From Morella rubra (lineage: Eukaryota; Streptophyta; Magnoliopsida; Fagales; Myricaceae): DNA of 64,000 nt. Below are positions 33,118-42,953 of the stretch, piece after piece. The stretch is taken from NCBI GenBank assembly GCA_003952965.2, contig CM025850.1, positions 38,589,584 through 38,653,583 of the forward strand. Reading direction: 5' to 3'. Below the pieces are notes generated by a model. It made no database searches and was not told where the DNA came from. It saw nothing but the letters and a program-made list of their open reading frames with translations. The translations under genes and the position numbers were made by a program. The stretch's first letter is position 1. The number at the start of each line of letters is the position of its first letter.

Positions 33118-34590
33118 CATCAACTTCTAAACGTGGGCGAGGTAGGACACGTGGGGTCAGTTTGGAGAAGAGTCTTGGGTCCAGGTCCAGGTCCGGGAAA
33201 CTGTCGGTGCATATCCCGGAGGGAGAGTGTGGAGAAGTGTCTTCCACTGCTGCCACTCTATCGACGAAGATTGGAATGTTGGTCAGAGGGCTGATTCCGA
33301 TCTCCGTTAACAAGTGGGTCGATGTTCCTGCAGAAGTGAAGGAGTACATTATGGATCGGGTGTTGGTATGATTAAACTCGTAAACATAGAATTTTTGGTT
33401 AAGCATTTCGTTTATCATTGTAATATTGTATGTTTTGGTACTTATGCAGGACCACTTCGACCTTGACTACACCCGTCAGAGGACATGAGGACGGTGGTCG
33501 AGACTATGATAACGGCACGTCAAACGCACCACAACCGAATGCATGTGTATTTTAAGAAGTTCCCGAGTAAAGAGGCGGCGTTGCTAAAGCCGCACCCTGA
33601 TACCACAGAAGAACAGTGGAAGGAGTTATGTGATCTGTTCACCAGTGAAGCATTTATGGTACGTGATTACAAAAACCCATTGCTTAAATATTACATTCTT
33701 TTAATATTTAATTACTTAAAATATCGCAGAAATGAAGCGAGCAAAATAAGAAGAATAGATCAATAGTTGACTGTGAACCACGCTGCTGGTTCGCGCTCGT
33801 TCCAGTGCACACGAGCTTGCATGGTAAGTTAACAACTAAATCTTAGACTTTGTTGATATTGTTTGTCAATAACTTTATGCTATTATCATGTAGAAAAATC
33901 AAGAAAGCGGCGATATCAATCCTGCAGAGCTGTATAAAAAGAATTATACAAACAAAGATGGGATTTGGACCTCAGAAGGAGCGAGAGAAATTTATGTAAG
34001 TCGCTTTCATTTTAATCTACTTTATGTAATTTATTTATAGTTTATCTACTTTAATGTTCCTGGTAATTATTGTCATTTTTTCAGGAACGGATGGATGCCT
34101 TCCAGCGTCAGTGTGATTTAGAAAGGAAGACTTACACCGAAATTGAAGTATATTCCGAGATATTGGGCAAGAAGTTGGGATATGTTCGGGGATTAGGACG
34201 GGCGGTTAAGCCTCCGCCTTCATCAACTTTGACTACACAGTCTTCTGATCTACAGCACCAGCTAGCAAAGGCAAGGGATGAGAGCTGCTAGAGAAAAAGA
34301 CTTGCAAGAATTTGTGAAGAAGCAAGCTGAGATGGAGGCCACGCTGAGGGACCACCGTGAGGAGCAGCGGGTGGAGCAAGAGCGCATCCGGTTGGAGCAG
34401 GAGGAGCGCATGAAAATGGAGTAAGAGCGCATGCGAGTGGAGCACTAGGAGCGTATGCAAAAGGAGCAAGAGCGCTTACGGGCAAAAATATCGAAGGAGC
34501 TGGAGAAGAAAATGTCCTCTGTAATGGAGAAGAAAATGAACGACATGTCAAAGCGACTATTCAGCCAATTTGGGGTTCAAAAAGGTAGAT
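33118..34590 (+). pseudogene. TNPA-like gene (Transposase_24, Ptta/En/Spm family)
   Basis: Recognisable exons separated by GT..AG introns: about 33118-33368 (KRGRGRTRGVSLEKSLG, GKLSVHIPEG, NKWVDVPAEVKEYIMDRVL); 33450-33658 (DHFDLDYTRQ, TMITARQTHHNRMHVYFKKF, EEQWKELCDLF); about 33731-33822 (NEASKIRRI, VNHAAGSRSF); about 33895-33996 (SGDINPAELYKKNY, DGIWTSEGAREIY); 34085-34583 (ERMDAFQRQCD, LGYVRGLGRAVKP and a coiled-coil tail of RMEQE-type repeats). In the family this protein binds the subterminal repeats. The copy is broken: a one-base shift near 33484, a TAG at about 33764, a frame change near 34285 and TAA/TAG codons in the tail (about 34422 and 34446). A shorter possible N-terminal exon lies at 32877-33040. 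Confidence 0.82.
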
Positions 34591-34759
34591 GCATCTATGT
34601 TGTAATAACTTTGTGATTATGTATTATTAAGATGTTATTTTCGATTTAATTACGGATCACTATTTGTTATTATTGATGTTCATTAATGTGAGTATTGTAT
34701 ACATGTTATATAATATTTTCTATTATTATTGTTTTTTCAAAAATCCTGATTCTGTTTCC

Positions 34760-35376
34760 ACCGTTTCGATCGTCATATTCAGCGATCGATTGGTTGTTGC
34801 TCAATCGATCGATCGTTCAACACCACCGTTCGATCGTCCATATTAAAAAGACAAAATAATGATCAATCAGTAACGTAAGCGATCGATCGGTATAGGAATA
34901 AACGATCGATCATTAAACAAAACTATCGATCGTCAGATGACACTGATCAATCCGCAATATAGTCAACATTCCATCGCCGATTTTAACAACCGATCGGTTT
35001 TGGAATATCGATTGAACGTGAAACATACGTGATCGATCACTTATAGATGTGCCGATCAATCACCAATATTTAACCGATCGATCATCCTACAACTGATGAT
35101 CGATCGGTATTGGTACCCATTCGATCGTTGCAAACAAATACGATCGATCCCTGTTCGTACCGATCCATCACTTCGTTTTCACCGACCGATCGTCCAAACT
35201 ACCGATCGATCATTACGATTAGTGACGAAATATCGAAATTCAAGTTTCGTCACAAAATACATTTCGTGACGCTCTTTTGCTGACGGAGCTCGTGACAAAA
35301 AAATTTCGTCACTAATACTAATTTTGACTTTTAGTGACAACATTTTTTGTCACTAAAAGTCAATTTTTTTTTAGTG
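34760..35376. repeat. Right subterminal repeat region of the CACTA element
   Basis: About 20 copies of GATCGATCG-type motifs between 34760 and 35215, then TTTCGTCAC and AGTGACAAA motifs up to the TAGTG end. It mirrors the left end in structure. Confidence 0.85.
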
Positions 35377-35379
35377 TAT

Positions 35380-36133
35380 ATTGCTAAAAAGTAACAACAC
35401 AAATATAAGATCAATTGCTGAACAAGTCACTAGGAATATTAACCTAAATATTAATTTGGACGGCTCACTTGCATAGCTTATACATATATATCTACGCTGG
35501 GAATCACCTCTCATTTAGTTTTAAGAATGCAACTTATAGCAACCAATAATGAGAACTTTTATGTGTGGGTCCTAACTTATAAACTTTTTTTTTTTTAAAG
35601 GATGCAAAGGCAGCGACTTTTTTTAATGGCCCCTTTGCTGTTTAATTCTATGACTTTTAGCGACCATCTCTTTAACTGGTTGCAAAAGGGTTATCGTTTG
35701 TGACCATTAAATATTAGTTGCCATTGTTTAACTTTTAGCAACCAATCATCTGGCTGCTAATATCCTATTTCGACCAAAAAAATATTGGTTGCCATTGTTT
35801 AACTTTTAAGAACCAATCATCTGGCTGCTAATATCCTATTTCGACCAAAAAAATATTGGTTGCCATTGTTTAACTTTTAGTAACCAATCATCTGGCTGTT
35901 AATATCCTATTTTGACCAAAAAAATTATTGGTTGCTATTGTTTAACTTTTAGCAACCAATTATCTGGTTGCTAATATCTTATTTCGACCAAAAATTAGCT
36001 ACCGTCTTCAATTTGCTACTAAAAGTCTCAATAGCAATAGTTTTAGAATTTGGTTACTAAAAATCAACTATTCTCAACCACATTTAGCTGGTGGCCAAAA
36101 ATTTTATTGCTATAGCTCCTTTTTCTTGTAGTG
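35380..36133. mobile_element. Right end of another CACTA-type element
   Basis: Ends TTTTTCTTGTAGTG at 36133, exactly where duplicated spacer sequence resumes. It is full of short repeats built on TTTTAGCAACCAAT and ATTGGTTGC in both orientations, as in CACTA subterminal regions, but unlike those of the 7-kb element. The left partner end is not identified; it should lie near 26277, where the spacer breaks off, but no CACTA end is seen there. The 7-kb element is probably inserted in this older one. Confidence 0.65.
35714..35998. repeat. Four-unit tandem repeat, about 71 bp per unit
   Basis: Units start near 35714, 35785, 35856 and 35928, each TTGGTTGCCATTGTTTAAC, then AACCAATCATCTGG and CCTATTTCGACCAAA. 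Within each unit ATTGGTTGC and GCAACCAAT are self-complementary, so each unit could form a hairpin. Confidence 0.88.
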
Positions 36134-36814
36134 TGTTGCTATTTTTCCACAAGAACGATCACCACAGAGATCATGTACATATATATGATCCGATGGTTTT
36201 CCTTGCATTTTTCAAACACATTATTAACTATATTATGGTTCGTTTGAACAAGCATAGGCTGAAGCTGCAGCAACTCTTCTCTGTGTTGCGCTTTCATAGA
36301 AAATATACCTCATGAGCTTGCCCATTGCATTGGTTCATCGGCATCCGGCGATTAATAATGGCAATCGTGTTTCCGTCTCAACCAGGATTAATTAATCGGA
36401 TATCAGTTAGGTTTTCTACAATCACTCATGAAAGACTAGCCCAAACTGACTGTATTCAACGTGCATGCATTCTTTCATAGGAAAAGAGCCGAAAAGAAAG
36501 AAGAGTGAACTTAATTCGGTGTTTCTCTTTTATCTTTTTTCCTGTTCTTACAGGTAGAGCTAGTGAAATCGAAGCGTTAGATTCTCGTCAGTCGTCACTG
36601 AGACTCTGATCAGACCTCCCGCATACAAGAAAAGAAATTAAATACAATACTAGACTATGGACAAATTGAAATCGTATGAACTGAAGTTATTTACGTATGG
36701 TAATACCCCATTACAACTGACTCAGACAAACAACAAAATTCTTTGCTGCTGACAGATTATAAAAGGAAAGGGAAAAAGAGCGAACGTTGAGAGTCTTGGA
36801 ACGACAAAAAACTT
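36134..36814. repeat. Second spacer block, copy C (right part)
   Basis: Continues the spacer stub at 26195-26276. It aligns with about 5272-5850 and then, after the place where copy A holds the LTR element, with 9478-9575 (AATACCCCATTACAACTGA). Confidence 0.75.
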
Positions 36815-37208
36815 GGGCATGTTCATTTGTAAGAGTATTCTAGAATACAATATGATTTAACAAAATTTACAAAATAAACATAAAAATCTCAAAAATTCAT
36901 ACATAAACACCGATACCTTTTATACAATCTCTAACGACTTTTGACACAAACTCTAATACCTTGAAAAAAAATATTATAACAAATATTCTCTCTTCATACT
37001 TTTTCACCTAACTCCAATACTTTTTTATTAAACAATTATATCAAACCATCTCTTTCTACAACTTTTTACAAACTCAACAAAAATTAAATATCTTTAAAAT
37101 TTTTTACCAACTTTTATACAAAAACCTATAAAACTCTAATCTATATAATATTCACAATTCTATCAAAATTCTAAAAATATTACAATTTTTTACAAAACGA
37201 ACATCCCC
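36815..37208. mobile_element. MITE, GTTCGTTT terminal-repeat family
   Basis: GGGCATGTTCATTTGTAAG at the left end mirrors ACAAAACGAACATCCCC at the right. The matching place next to SAUR copy A (about 9587) has no insert, so the boundaries are well supported. It ends 16 bp from the stop codon of SAUR copy C and may therefore be inside its 3' untranslated region. Confidence 0.8.
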
Positions 37209-37223
37209 AAAATCACAAGGCAA

Positions 37224-37547
37224 TCAACATGCGCTTCTTCGACAAGACACCTCGGCCATGCTGAGGAATTGATCGAAGACCTCAGTACTGCATGCAAGGA
37301 CGATTGGCCCGTCGATCGTAATATCAAGTTCGTCGGGCTGTGACTGGTCGATCAGTTCTTGGAATGCTGGAAGCGAGAGGTATTTCAACGGAACTTCATA
37401 CCTCTTCCCCACTTTTCCAACATACATCATTACGTGACCTTTTTTAGCTCGAACGGTGTTCTCTTTCTCAGGTTTCCCGAGCTGACTGTAGGGATTGCGG
37501 GGATGGCTTCGGCCCAAGTACTTGATCAGCCGGTTGATGGATTTCAT
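37224..37547 (-). CDS. SAUR family auxin-responsive protein (copy C)
   Basis: Intronless, 107 residues from the start MKSINRLIKYLGRSHPRNPY. The open frame extends 18 codons further upstream (to 37601), but the chosen start is the one conserved with copy A, and the upstream part corresponds to the leader of that gene. The SAUR domain covers about residues 37-97: KKGHVMMYVG, YEVPLKYLSLPAFQELIDQS, then GPIVLACSTEVFDQFL. Predicted role as for the family: early auxin response and control of cell expansion. It is close to copy A both in coding and flanking DNA, so the pair stems from a fairly recent duplication. A MITE sits just after the stop codon. The TATA-like element is at 37657-37666. Confidence 0.93.
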   Translation of the reverse strand: MKSINRLIKYLGRSHPRNPYSQLGKPEKENTVRAKKGHVMMYVGKVGKRYEVPLKYLSLPAFQELIDQSQPDELDITIDGPIVLACSTEVFDQFLSMAEVSCRRSAC

Positions 37548-37656
37548 AGTTGTTCGAACTTTGAGACTCTGAAAAATTAGTTTCTGAAGGAACCCTAACA
37601 AGAGAGAGAGTAAGAGCGTGGAGAGTGGGATAGAAAGAGTTATACACCCTACAGGC

Positions 37657-37666
37657 TTCTTAAATA
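37657..37666 (-). promoter_or_regulatory. TATA-like element of SAUR copy C
   Basis: Complement CTATTTAAG followed by AAGCCTGTAGG, the same as for copy A, about 115 bp upstream of the start codon. Confidence 0.6.
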
Positions 37667-37984
37667 GAGAAAACGCTGGCGGCCAGTAGGTTTGGTCAAC
37701 AGAATTGCATTTTGACCATCATCAGCAGGCATGCATCCATGAAGCATCCAATTATCACTTTCCAGCAGACTCCATCAACTGTTTGTGTACAAGCGGCGAT
37801 AAGTAAAATCGAATAAGTATTATATAGCCTTTGTTTTCAAAATTTTAACTCAAAATTTTATTATTATTATAAAAATTTCCCTATTTTTATTTTTATTTTT
37901 TTATTAAATCTCTTTACTTTTTGACTAATATGCCCAAAATTTTTGACAAAATTTTGTTTACAAACGATATAAAATAATCTGAAC

Positions 37985-38590
37985 ATGTTACGTACACGTT
38001 GGCAATAGAAACGTATAAAGAACACTAGTACCACAATGACCGAGGAAACCCGATCTTGTTCTGACGCCTATATCCAGCCTCCTGACCTAAAGGAGTATAC
38101 CATACCTAGGTCCTAGAAATAGAAAAGGTGAAGAAACATACGCACACGTACGCCTACATTATCCATAACTTCTGAGGGCCAGCCCTATATGATTAGAGAC
38201 GAAACTTCAAAGAGACCTTATTAATCTTTTTTTTTTCTAGGCTCAAAGACACCTTATTAAACTATTAATTAGATCGTTAAAAAGCTATATTAATTTTTTT
38301 CTCACTATTCAAATGTTTGACCATTATCAACTAATAAGACGACTTTTGCATTAATCTGTTCGATCTGTACCATAATAGATAATGAATTATATGACTAGCA
38401 GTTTTAATTTTGAATTGGATCGTGGTGATCCTAATCATGTATTACGTAGGTGCATTTTTTATATGACTATTTTGTTATTTTATATTGTTCAATGTTTGAT
38501 ATTGATTTTAGCTTTTGGGTTCCATTTTTTTTTTTAGAACTTTTGGTTTTTATAAGAAATTTGAACTAAAAAATAAATGGAGTAGTTCCT
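37985..38590. repeat. SAUR promoter-distal block, copy C
   Basis: Partner of 10380-11060. It has a single ACCTAGGTCCTAG unit where copy A has an extra one. The segment before it at about 37810-37980 is AT-rich and partly self-complementary (AAAATTTTGTTTACAAA at the right), perhaps a small MITE absent from copy A. Confidence 0.7.
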
Positions 38591-38789
38591 AGCTTATAAT
38601 ATGGCGTTTGTCTTCTAAAATTTTGAGACTCTTAAATATTTGGTCTGATAAAATAATGTCAAAATAATCTCTTTTATTTATTTATCAAAATCAATATAAA
38701 AAATTCACTCAAATCATCTCTCTTCCACTTTTTCACTAATTTTCATACACCAAAATTTTTAAACTCCAAAAATTATTTACACTAATTAT
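38591..38789. other. Short AT-rich insert, MITE-like
   Basis: Sequence with AAAATTTT.GA stretches and CACTCAAATCATCTCTCTTCC, which also occurs in the MITE-like pieces at 36815-37208 and 41350-41672. It is absent at the matching place in copy A. Ends are not clear. Confidence 0.35.
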
Positions 38790-39949
38790 AAGTTTACTTA
38801 TTTACATGCATAGTTGGAAACTTCACTATCTGTCAGGGCAAACTCATATCAAAGCTACGCCACTACAAGAAATATGCCTTTAACGAATTTCTTTGAGACA
38901 GGAAAAAAAATCTGTCCAAAATATGGGTCATTTGGACGGAATTTCGAATCCATCCGAAGGATCCCGAAATCTACATTTTGTGTCAAGAATATTAAAATTC
39001 ATTCCGAAAAATTCCGAAATATTTTTGTTGATAAATTCCTTCGTTCCTAACCTATCATGTGTGAATCGAGTTGATCCAAGAAGGAAAACTGATCATGTGT
39101 GAACGACAAAGCAACGTCGTTCGATCAAGAAGCTAGAGTACTTGCTAGGTTTGGTTGTTTTGATAGAAATATCGAGATGCGCGTTTTCATTGCCTTCTGA
39201 TCAACCTAACATAAATAACTTATAGTCCACGACTGAGGCACAAATATGCCCTCATGGGATTTGATTTGAACATGAGGAACACTGGAACAGGTATTGTTTT
39301 TCTTGCCCTTGTTAATCTAACCTAACCTAGGCTTAGTCCACGAATGATCAGCAATAAAAAATTCGAAACCTCAATCGTGTGGATTGTAGCACGTGTCTTA
39401 ATATTTGAGACTATAAGTGGCTCACATGTTACATTTGGTTTTTAAAATTAATATTATTATATTATCTATTTTATTCAAAATTCAAAAACTAGATTGTTGA
39501 GATATTAATGGTTTGTTGACGTTAGTTGACGTTATGCGTATCTCGTTGAACGTGGATATTGGTTTTGGTCTTGCTATAAAGATATCTGTGATGTTCCATC
39601 GACACACGACGCTTATGTGAGATAACATAGGCTGAAAATCTCTACCCTAAATTTTCCATTTTCACAGTGAGAATGAGCAAGTTGCTCTTGAGTTTCTTGA
39701 AGGAATTTTCCTGACTGTTATCTTGTTTTCACACTTGAACAACAATGGCCGGAGGTTATCCATTCATCTTCCGCTTATAATTTCTCTCAATTTTGCTTTC
39801 ATGGATGTCATATTTGAACATAAAGGCGTGGCCGTCTTGCGCGCGTGCTGTGATGGCTACTGAGCAGATCAGATATTCTGAACGTCAATGGGCCTACTTT
39901 TCAAACAAGAGATGACAGGATAGGGAACAGATCAGATTCAGACCAGTTG

Positions 39950-40690
39950 CTGATGGCAGCGAAAGAAAGATTCAACAGGTAACACAAATTCGTAAGCAGT
40001 TTCCTTGCTAGATAAGCGGATTCTTAATTCTTTGGCTTATATGTGCATTACGCTTCCAGAGAAATTTTGCGGAGCAGATAACACCCAAATTCGATGGGGT
40101 GTCTTTTTCTCTGTTTCTTTCTTTTCGGGTCGTTTTCACCATTGACTTTGCGCGCTTCTCTATTACGTACCTTTCATTTCATATCAATAATTCGTCACTT
40201 TTTGGCGTAGTCCTTAATTTTGTCATGGTGTCGGTGTCTAACAGCCTGTTATTTCATTCAGATGAGTTAAATTCAGATAAATTCAAACGGATGATTCAGA
40301 TTAAATTTCAATTGCTGATGGCAGCGAAAGAAAGATTCAACAGGTAACAAAAATTCGTAAGCAGTTACTACTTGCTAGATAAGCGGATTCTCAATTCTAT
40401 GGCTTATATATGCAGTATGCTTTCAGATAAACTTTGCGGAATAGAGAACACCCAAATTCGATGTGGGTGTCTTTTTCTCTGTTTCTTTCTTTTCGGGCCG
40501 TTTCAACCATTGACTTTGTGCTCTTCTCTATTACCGTCCATTTCAGATCAATAATTCGTCACTTTTTGGCGTAGTCCTTAATTTTGTCATGGCGTCGTTG
40601 TCTAACAGCCTGTTATTCCATTCAGATGAGTTGAATTCAGATAAATTCAAACGGATTTAGATGGATTTAGATTAAATTTCAGCATATCAA
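39950..40690. repeat. Tandem duplication, two units of about 365 bp
   Basis: The first unit starts near 39950 and the second near 40315, each beginning CTGATGGCAGCGAAAGAAAG and containing AATTCGTCACTTTTTGGCGT. Copy 1 of the spacer has one such unit at about 2618-3110, where instead a 105-bp part is triplicated. Confidence 0.85.
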
Positions 40691-41066
40691 ATGACACATA
40701 AATATGCTACCTCAATTAATAAGGCAGGTTAGGTTGCAAGTCGGTTTGGGTCGAATTCTCTTCATTAATTAAGATGTCATGCCCATGTGCTATTAGATGT
40801 GTTGGAATTTATTCTTTGTCATCTATTTGGACTAATCTAAATTTAACCCATCTTGATAGAATCCTTTCCCGTACCATGTTGTAATTAACTGAGACTTGCT
40901 TTACTTAGTATTTGAGTTGCACTACAATTTCAAGTATTCAGAATTTGACTATGCGTTGACTCTGCCTCACTCTACCTACGGGACAATTTCAAGTATTCAT
41001 AATTTGCCTATGTGTTAACTTGGCCTCACTCTATCCAAAACATAAAAAAATATATATAATGAAAGA

Positions 41067-41103
<37 letters not shown>

Positions 41104-41349
41104 AAGCACCTTGTTAGAAAATGGGAAAAAGAAAATAAAAAAGGCCTCACTTTAAGATCTCGGCTTAGGCCTCCATTTTTATTAAGCCGGGGTTGATGAA
41201 GCTGTATTAATCCTTTCCTGTTCCATGACGCTTTGTATACCCTTCATAAGTACATATGCTCTTTCCCCACGCATAGATGGTTCATGAGCCTGAGCCCGAA
41301 GCTTCAAGTTGTTCCCCCCTCGGGTGTACTGGCACTTTTCCTAGTGTGT

Positions 41350-41672
41350 TTTAAAATCTTAAAAATTTATACACAAACACTAATATATTTTATACAATCT
41401 CCAATAAATTTTCACACAAATTCTAATATTTTTTTCAAAAAAAAAACTATAACAAATATTCTCTCTATACATTTTCACCTAACTCCAATACTTTACTATT
41501 AAACAATTATATCAAATCATCTCTCTCTAAACCTTTTTACAAACTCCAATAAAAATTAAATATCTTTAAAACTTTTCACTAATATTTACACAAAAATTTA
41601 TAAAACTTTAATTTATATAAATATTCACAATTCTACGAAAATCCTACAGTTTTTCACAAAACGAACACCCAT
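41350..41672. mobile_element. MITE fragment, GTTCGTTT family
   Basis: Its right end ACAAAACGAACACCCATG and interior match the MITE at 36815-37208. The left end is missing or diverged (starts in TTTTAAAATCTTAAAAATT). It is absent from spacer copy 1, where CTAGCCATGTGTGTTC continues. Confidence 0.6.
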
Positions 41673-42280
41673 GAGAGACCCAAATAACGACAAATAACCA
41701 GCAACTGAAAATTCTCTGTTAATTGGCTCTCCGGAATTTATTGGTTTCTTATACTTTACTGCGCGACTGACATATATTGGGATTTGAAGTCTACGTGAAA
41801 AAAAAAAAACAGGTGCGCTATATATATATATAATAAATGATACATATATGATTAAAAAGAAAAAAAACGTATTTTGCTATAGACTATAGTTGTTAGAGCT
41901 TTGTTCAATTAACTTTCCAATTCAATTGCTAGGCATGCCTTTAACGAATTGCACATAAACTTCGTAAATGTTAAATAGCTGGCATAAGCTCTGGAAATGC
42001 TTTCGTTTTTTTTTTTTTTACTGAATCAGGTTTACGTTGTATATTTCATTGAAACAGTAAATTTAAACCACAACTCTCCTAAGTAACAGTTGTATTAGAA
42101 ACTTAAATTGAAAGAAAGATGTTGACGATATACAAGTGAGGGTAAAAAAAATTGTTCACATTGGAAAGAAGTCATACGTGTTCTGCGTGGTTAATATAGC
42201 ATAGTTAAACCTAAACCTATAGGTTTAAGCTTTTAGGTTGAATGAATATTGTTGTGATCTAGAAAGGGTTTGTAAGATCA

Positions 42281-42523
42281 AGTGGACTGGGTCGGTTCGG
42301 TGCAGTTCAGTCCATTGAGTACCCAGAATTGTGGGCCAAACCAACTCAGTCGGTTCTGGGAAATTTAGGGTCGACAGTCGAACTGGGCTAGCCCAAAATC
42401 AGCCGGCTCAATTAATTTTGGGTCGGACCAGTTGGTTTCAGCCCAAAAATGTAGACCTCTAGTCTCTTGTACTGTCACTCTTTTGATAAAGCTTATCTTA
42501 CTTATAAAAAAAAGTACATACAT

Positions 42524-42555
<32 letters not shown>

Positions 42556-42953
42556 TCTACTATCTTGACTGGAGCATATCATGTATTGTTTTTCTAATAA
42601 ATTTTAGGGGTTCATTCTGCTCATCTTTGTGGAATCTGATCTTGTATCTCAAATATTTTTGCCTTTCACAGATGTTGAAACCCATTCGAACGTATTTAAA
42701 TCTTTCTGGGAGCCTCAAAGTTGGCCCAAGCATGTACTTGTCAGATACACTTGGTGAGTATATTGGAAGTTACATTTTTTTACCACTATAACAGCTATGG
42801 GTACTCTGCCCCTGCGGGAATGCGTTATTGGTTTCTATTATCATTTTCTAGGCTTGTGTTGTTGCTGTTGTTGGTTTTGGGTACCTGTTATTTCTGTTTT
42901 CCCTCACAGTTCCTGGTGTTGCTTTTATGATCTCGAATTTATCCAGCTAGTAT
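42281..42953. other. Unclassified region with hAT-like and TA-repeat parts
   Basis: 42281-42450 is rich in GGTTCGG, GGCCCAAA and similar GC-rich motifs typical of one half of a hAT-type MITE (compare 58107-58919). A TA dinucleotide run lies at about 42524-42555. The rest, which continues beyond the solo LTR at 44794, has no identified gene. Confidence 0.4.

Larger units (their letters stand above)
28337..35376 (+). mobile_element. CACTA (En/Spm) transposon, 7.0 kb, both ends present
   Basis: Begins CACTACTAGAAAATAG and ends in TTTTTTTTTAGTG, giving inverted ends that continue as TTTTTAGTGACGAAA against TTGACTTTTAGTGACAAA on the complement. TAT flanks both ends (28334-28336 and 35377-35379), the 3-bp duplication of the superfamily. 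Inside are, in order, a left subterminal repeat region, a protein-1 gene with nonsense codons, interior repeat clusters, a remnant of the TNPD N-terminus, a TNPA-like gene with introns and several disabling changes, and a right subterminal repeat region. The catalytic transposase (Transposase_21) is not found, so the copy is non-autonomous. Intact ends and a perfect target duplication suggest moderate age. Confidence 0.93.
38790..42280. repeat. SAUR-cluster spacer, duplicated block, copy 3
   Basis: Aligns with copy 1 (1-4934) from a shared GTTTACTTATTTAC to a shared TTGTTGTGATC.AGAAA..GGTTTGTAAGATC. It differs from copy 1 by lacking the insertion at about 961-2185, by a large internal duplication (39950-40690), by a poly(A) run of 31 at 41070-41100 and by a MITE fragment at about 41350-41672. 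Small open frames are not conserved. Confidence 0.8.

Noticed and set aside
42432-42791. 119-codon plus-strand frame
   Set aside because: It runs through a TA dinucleotide repeat (translated as a YI run) and has no conserved motif.
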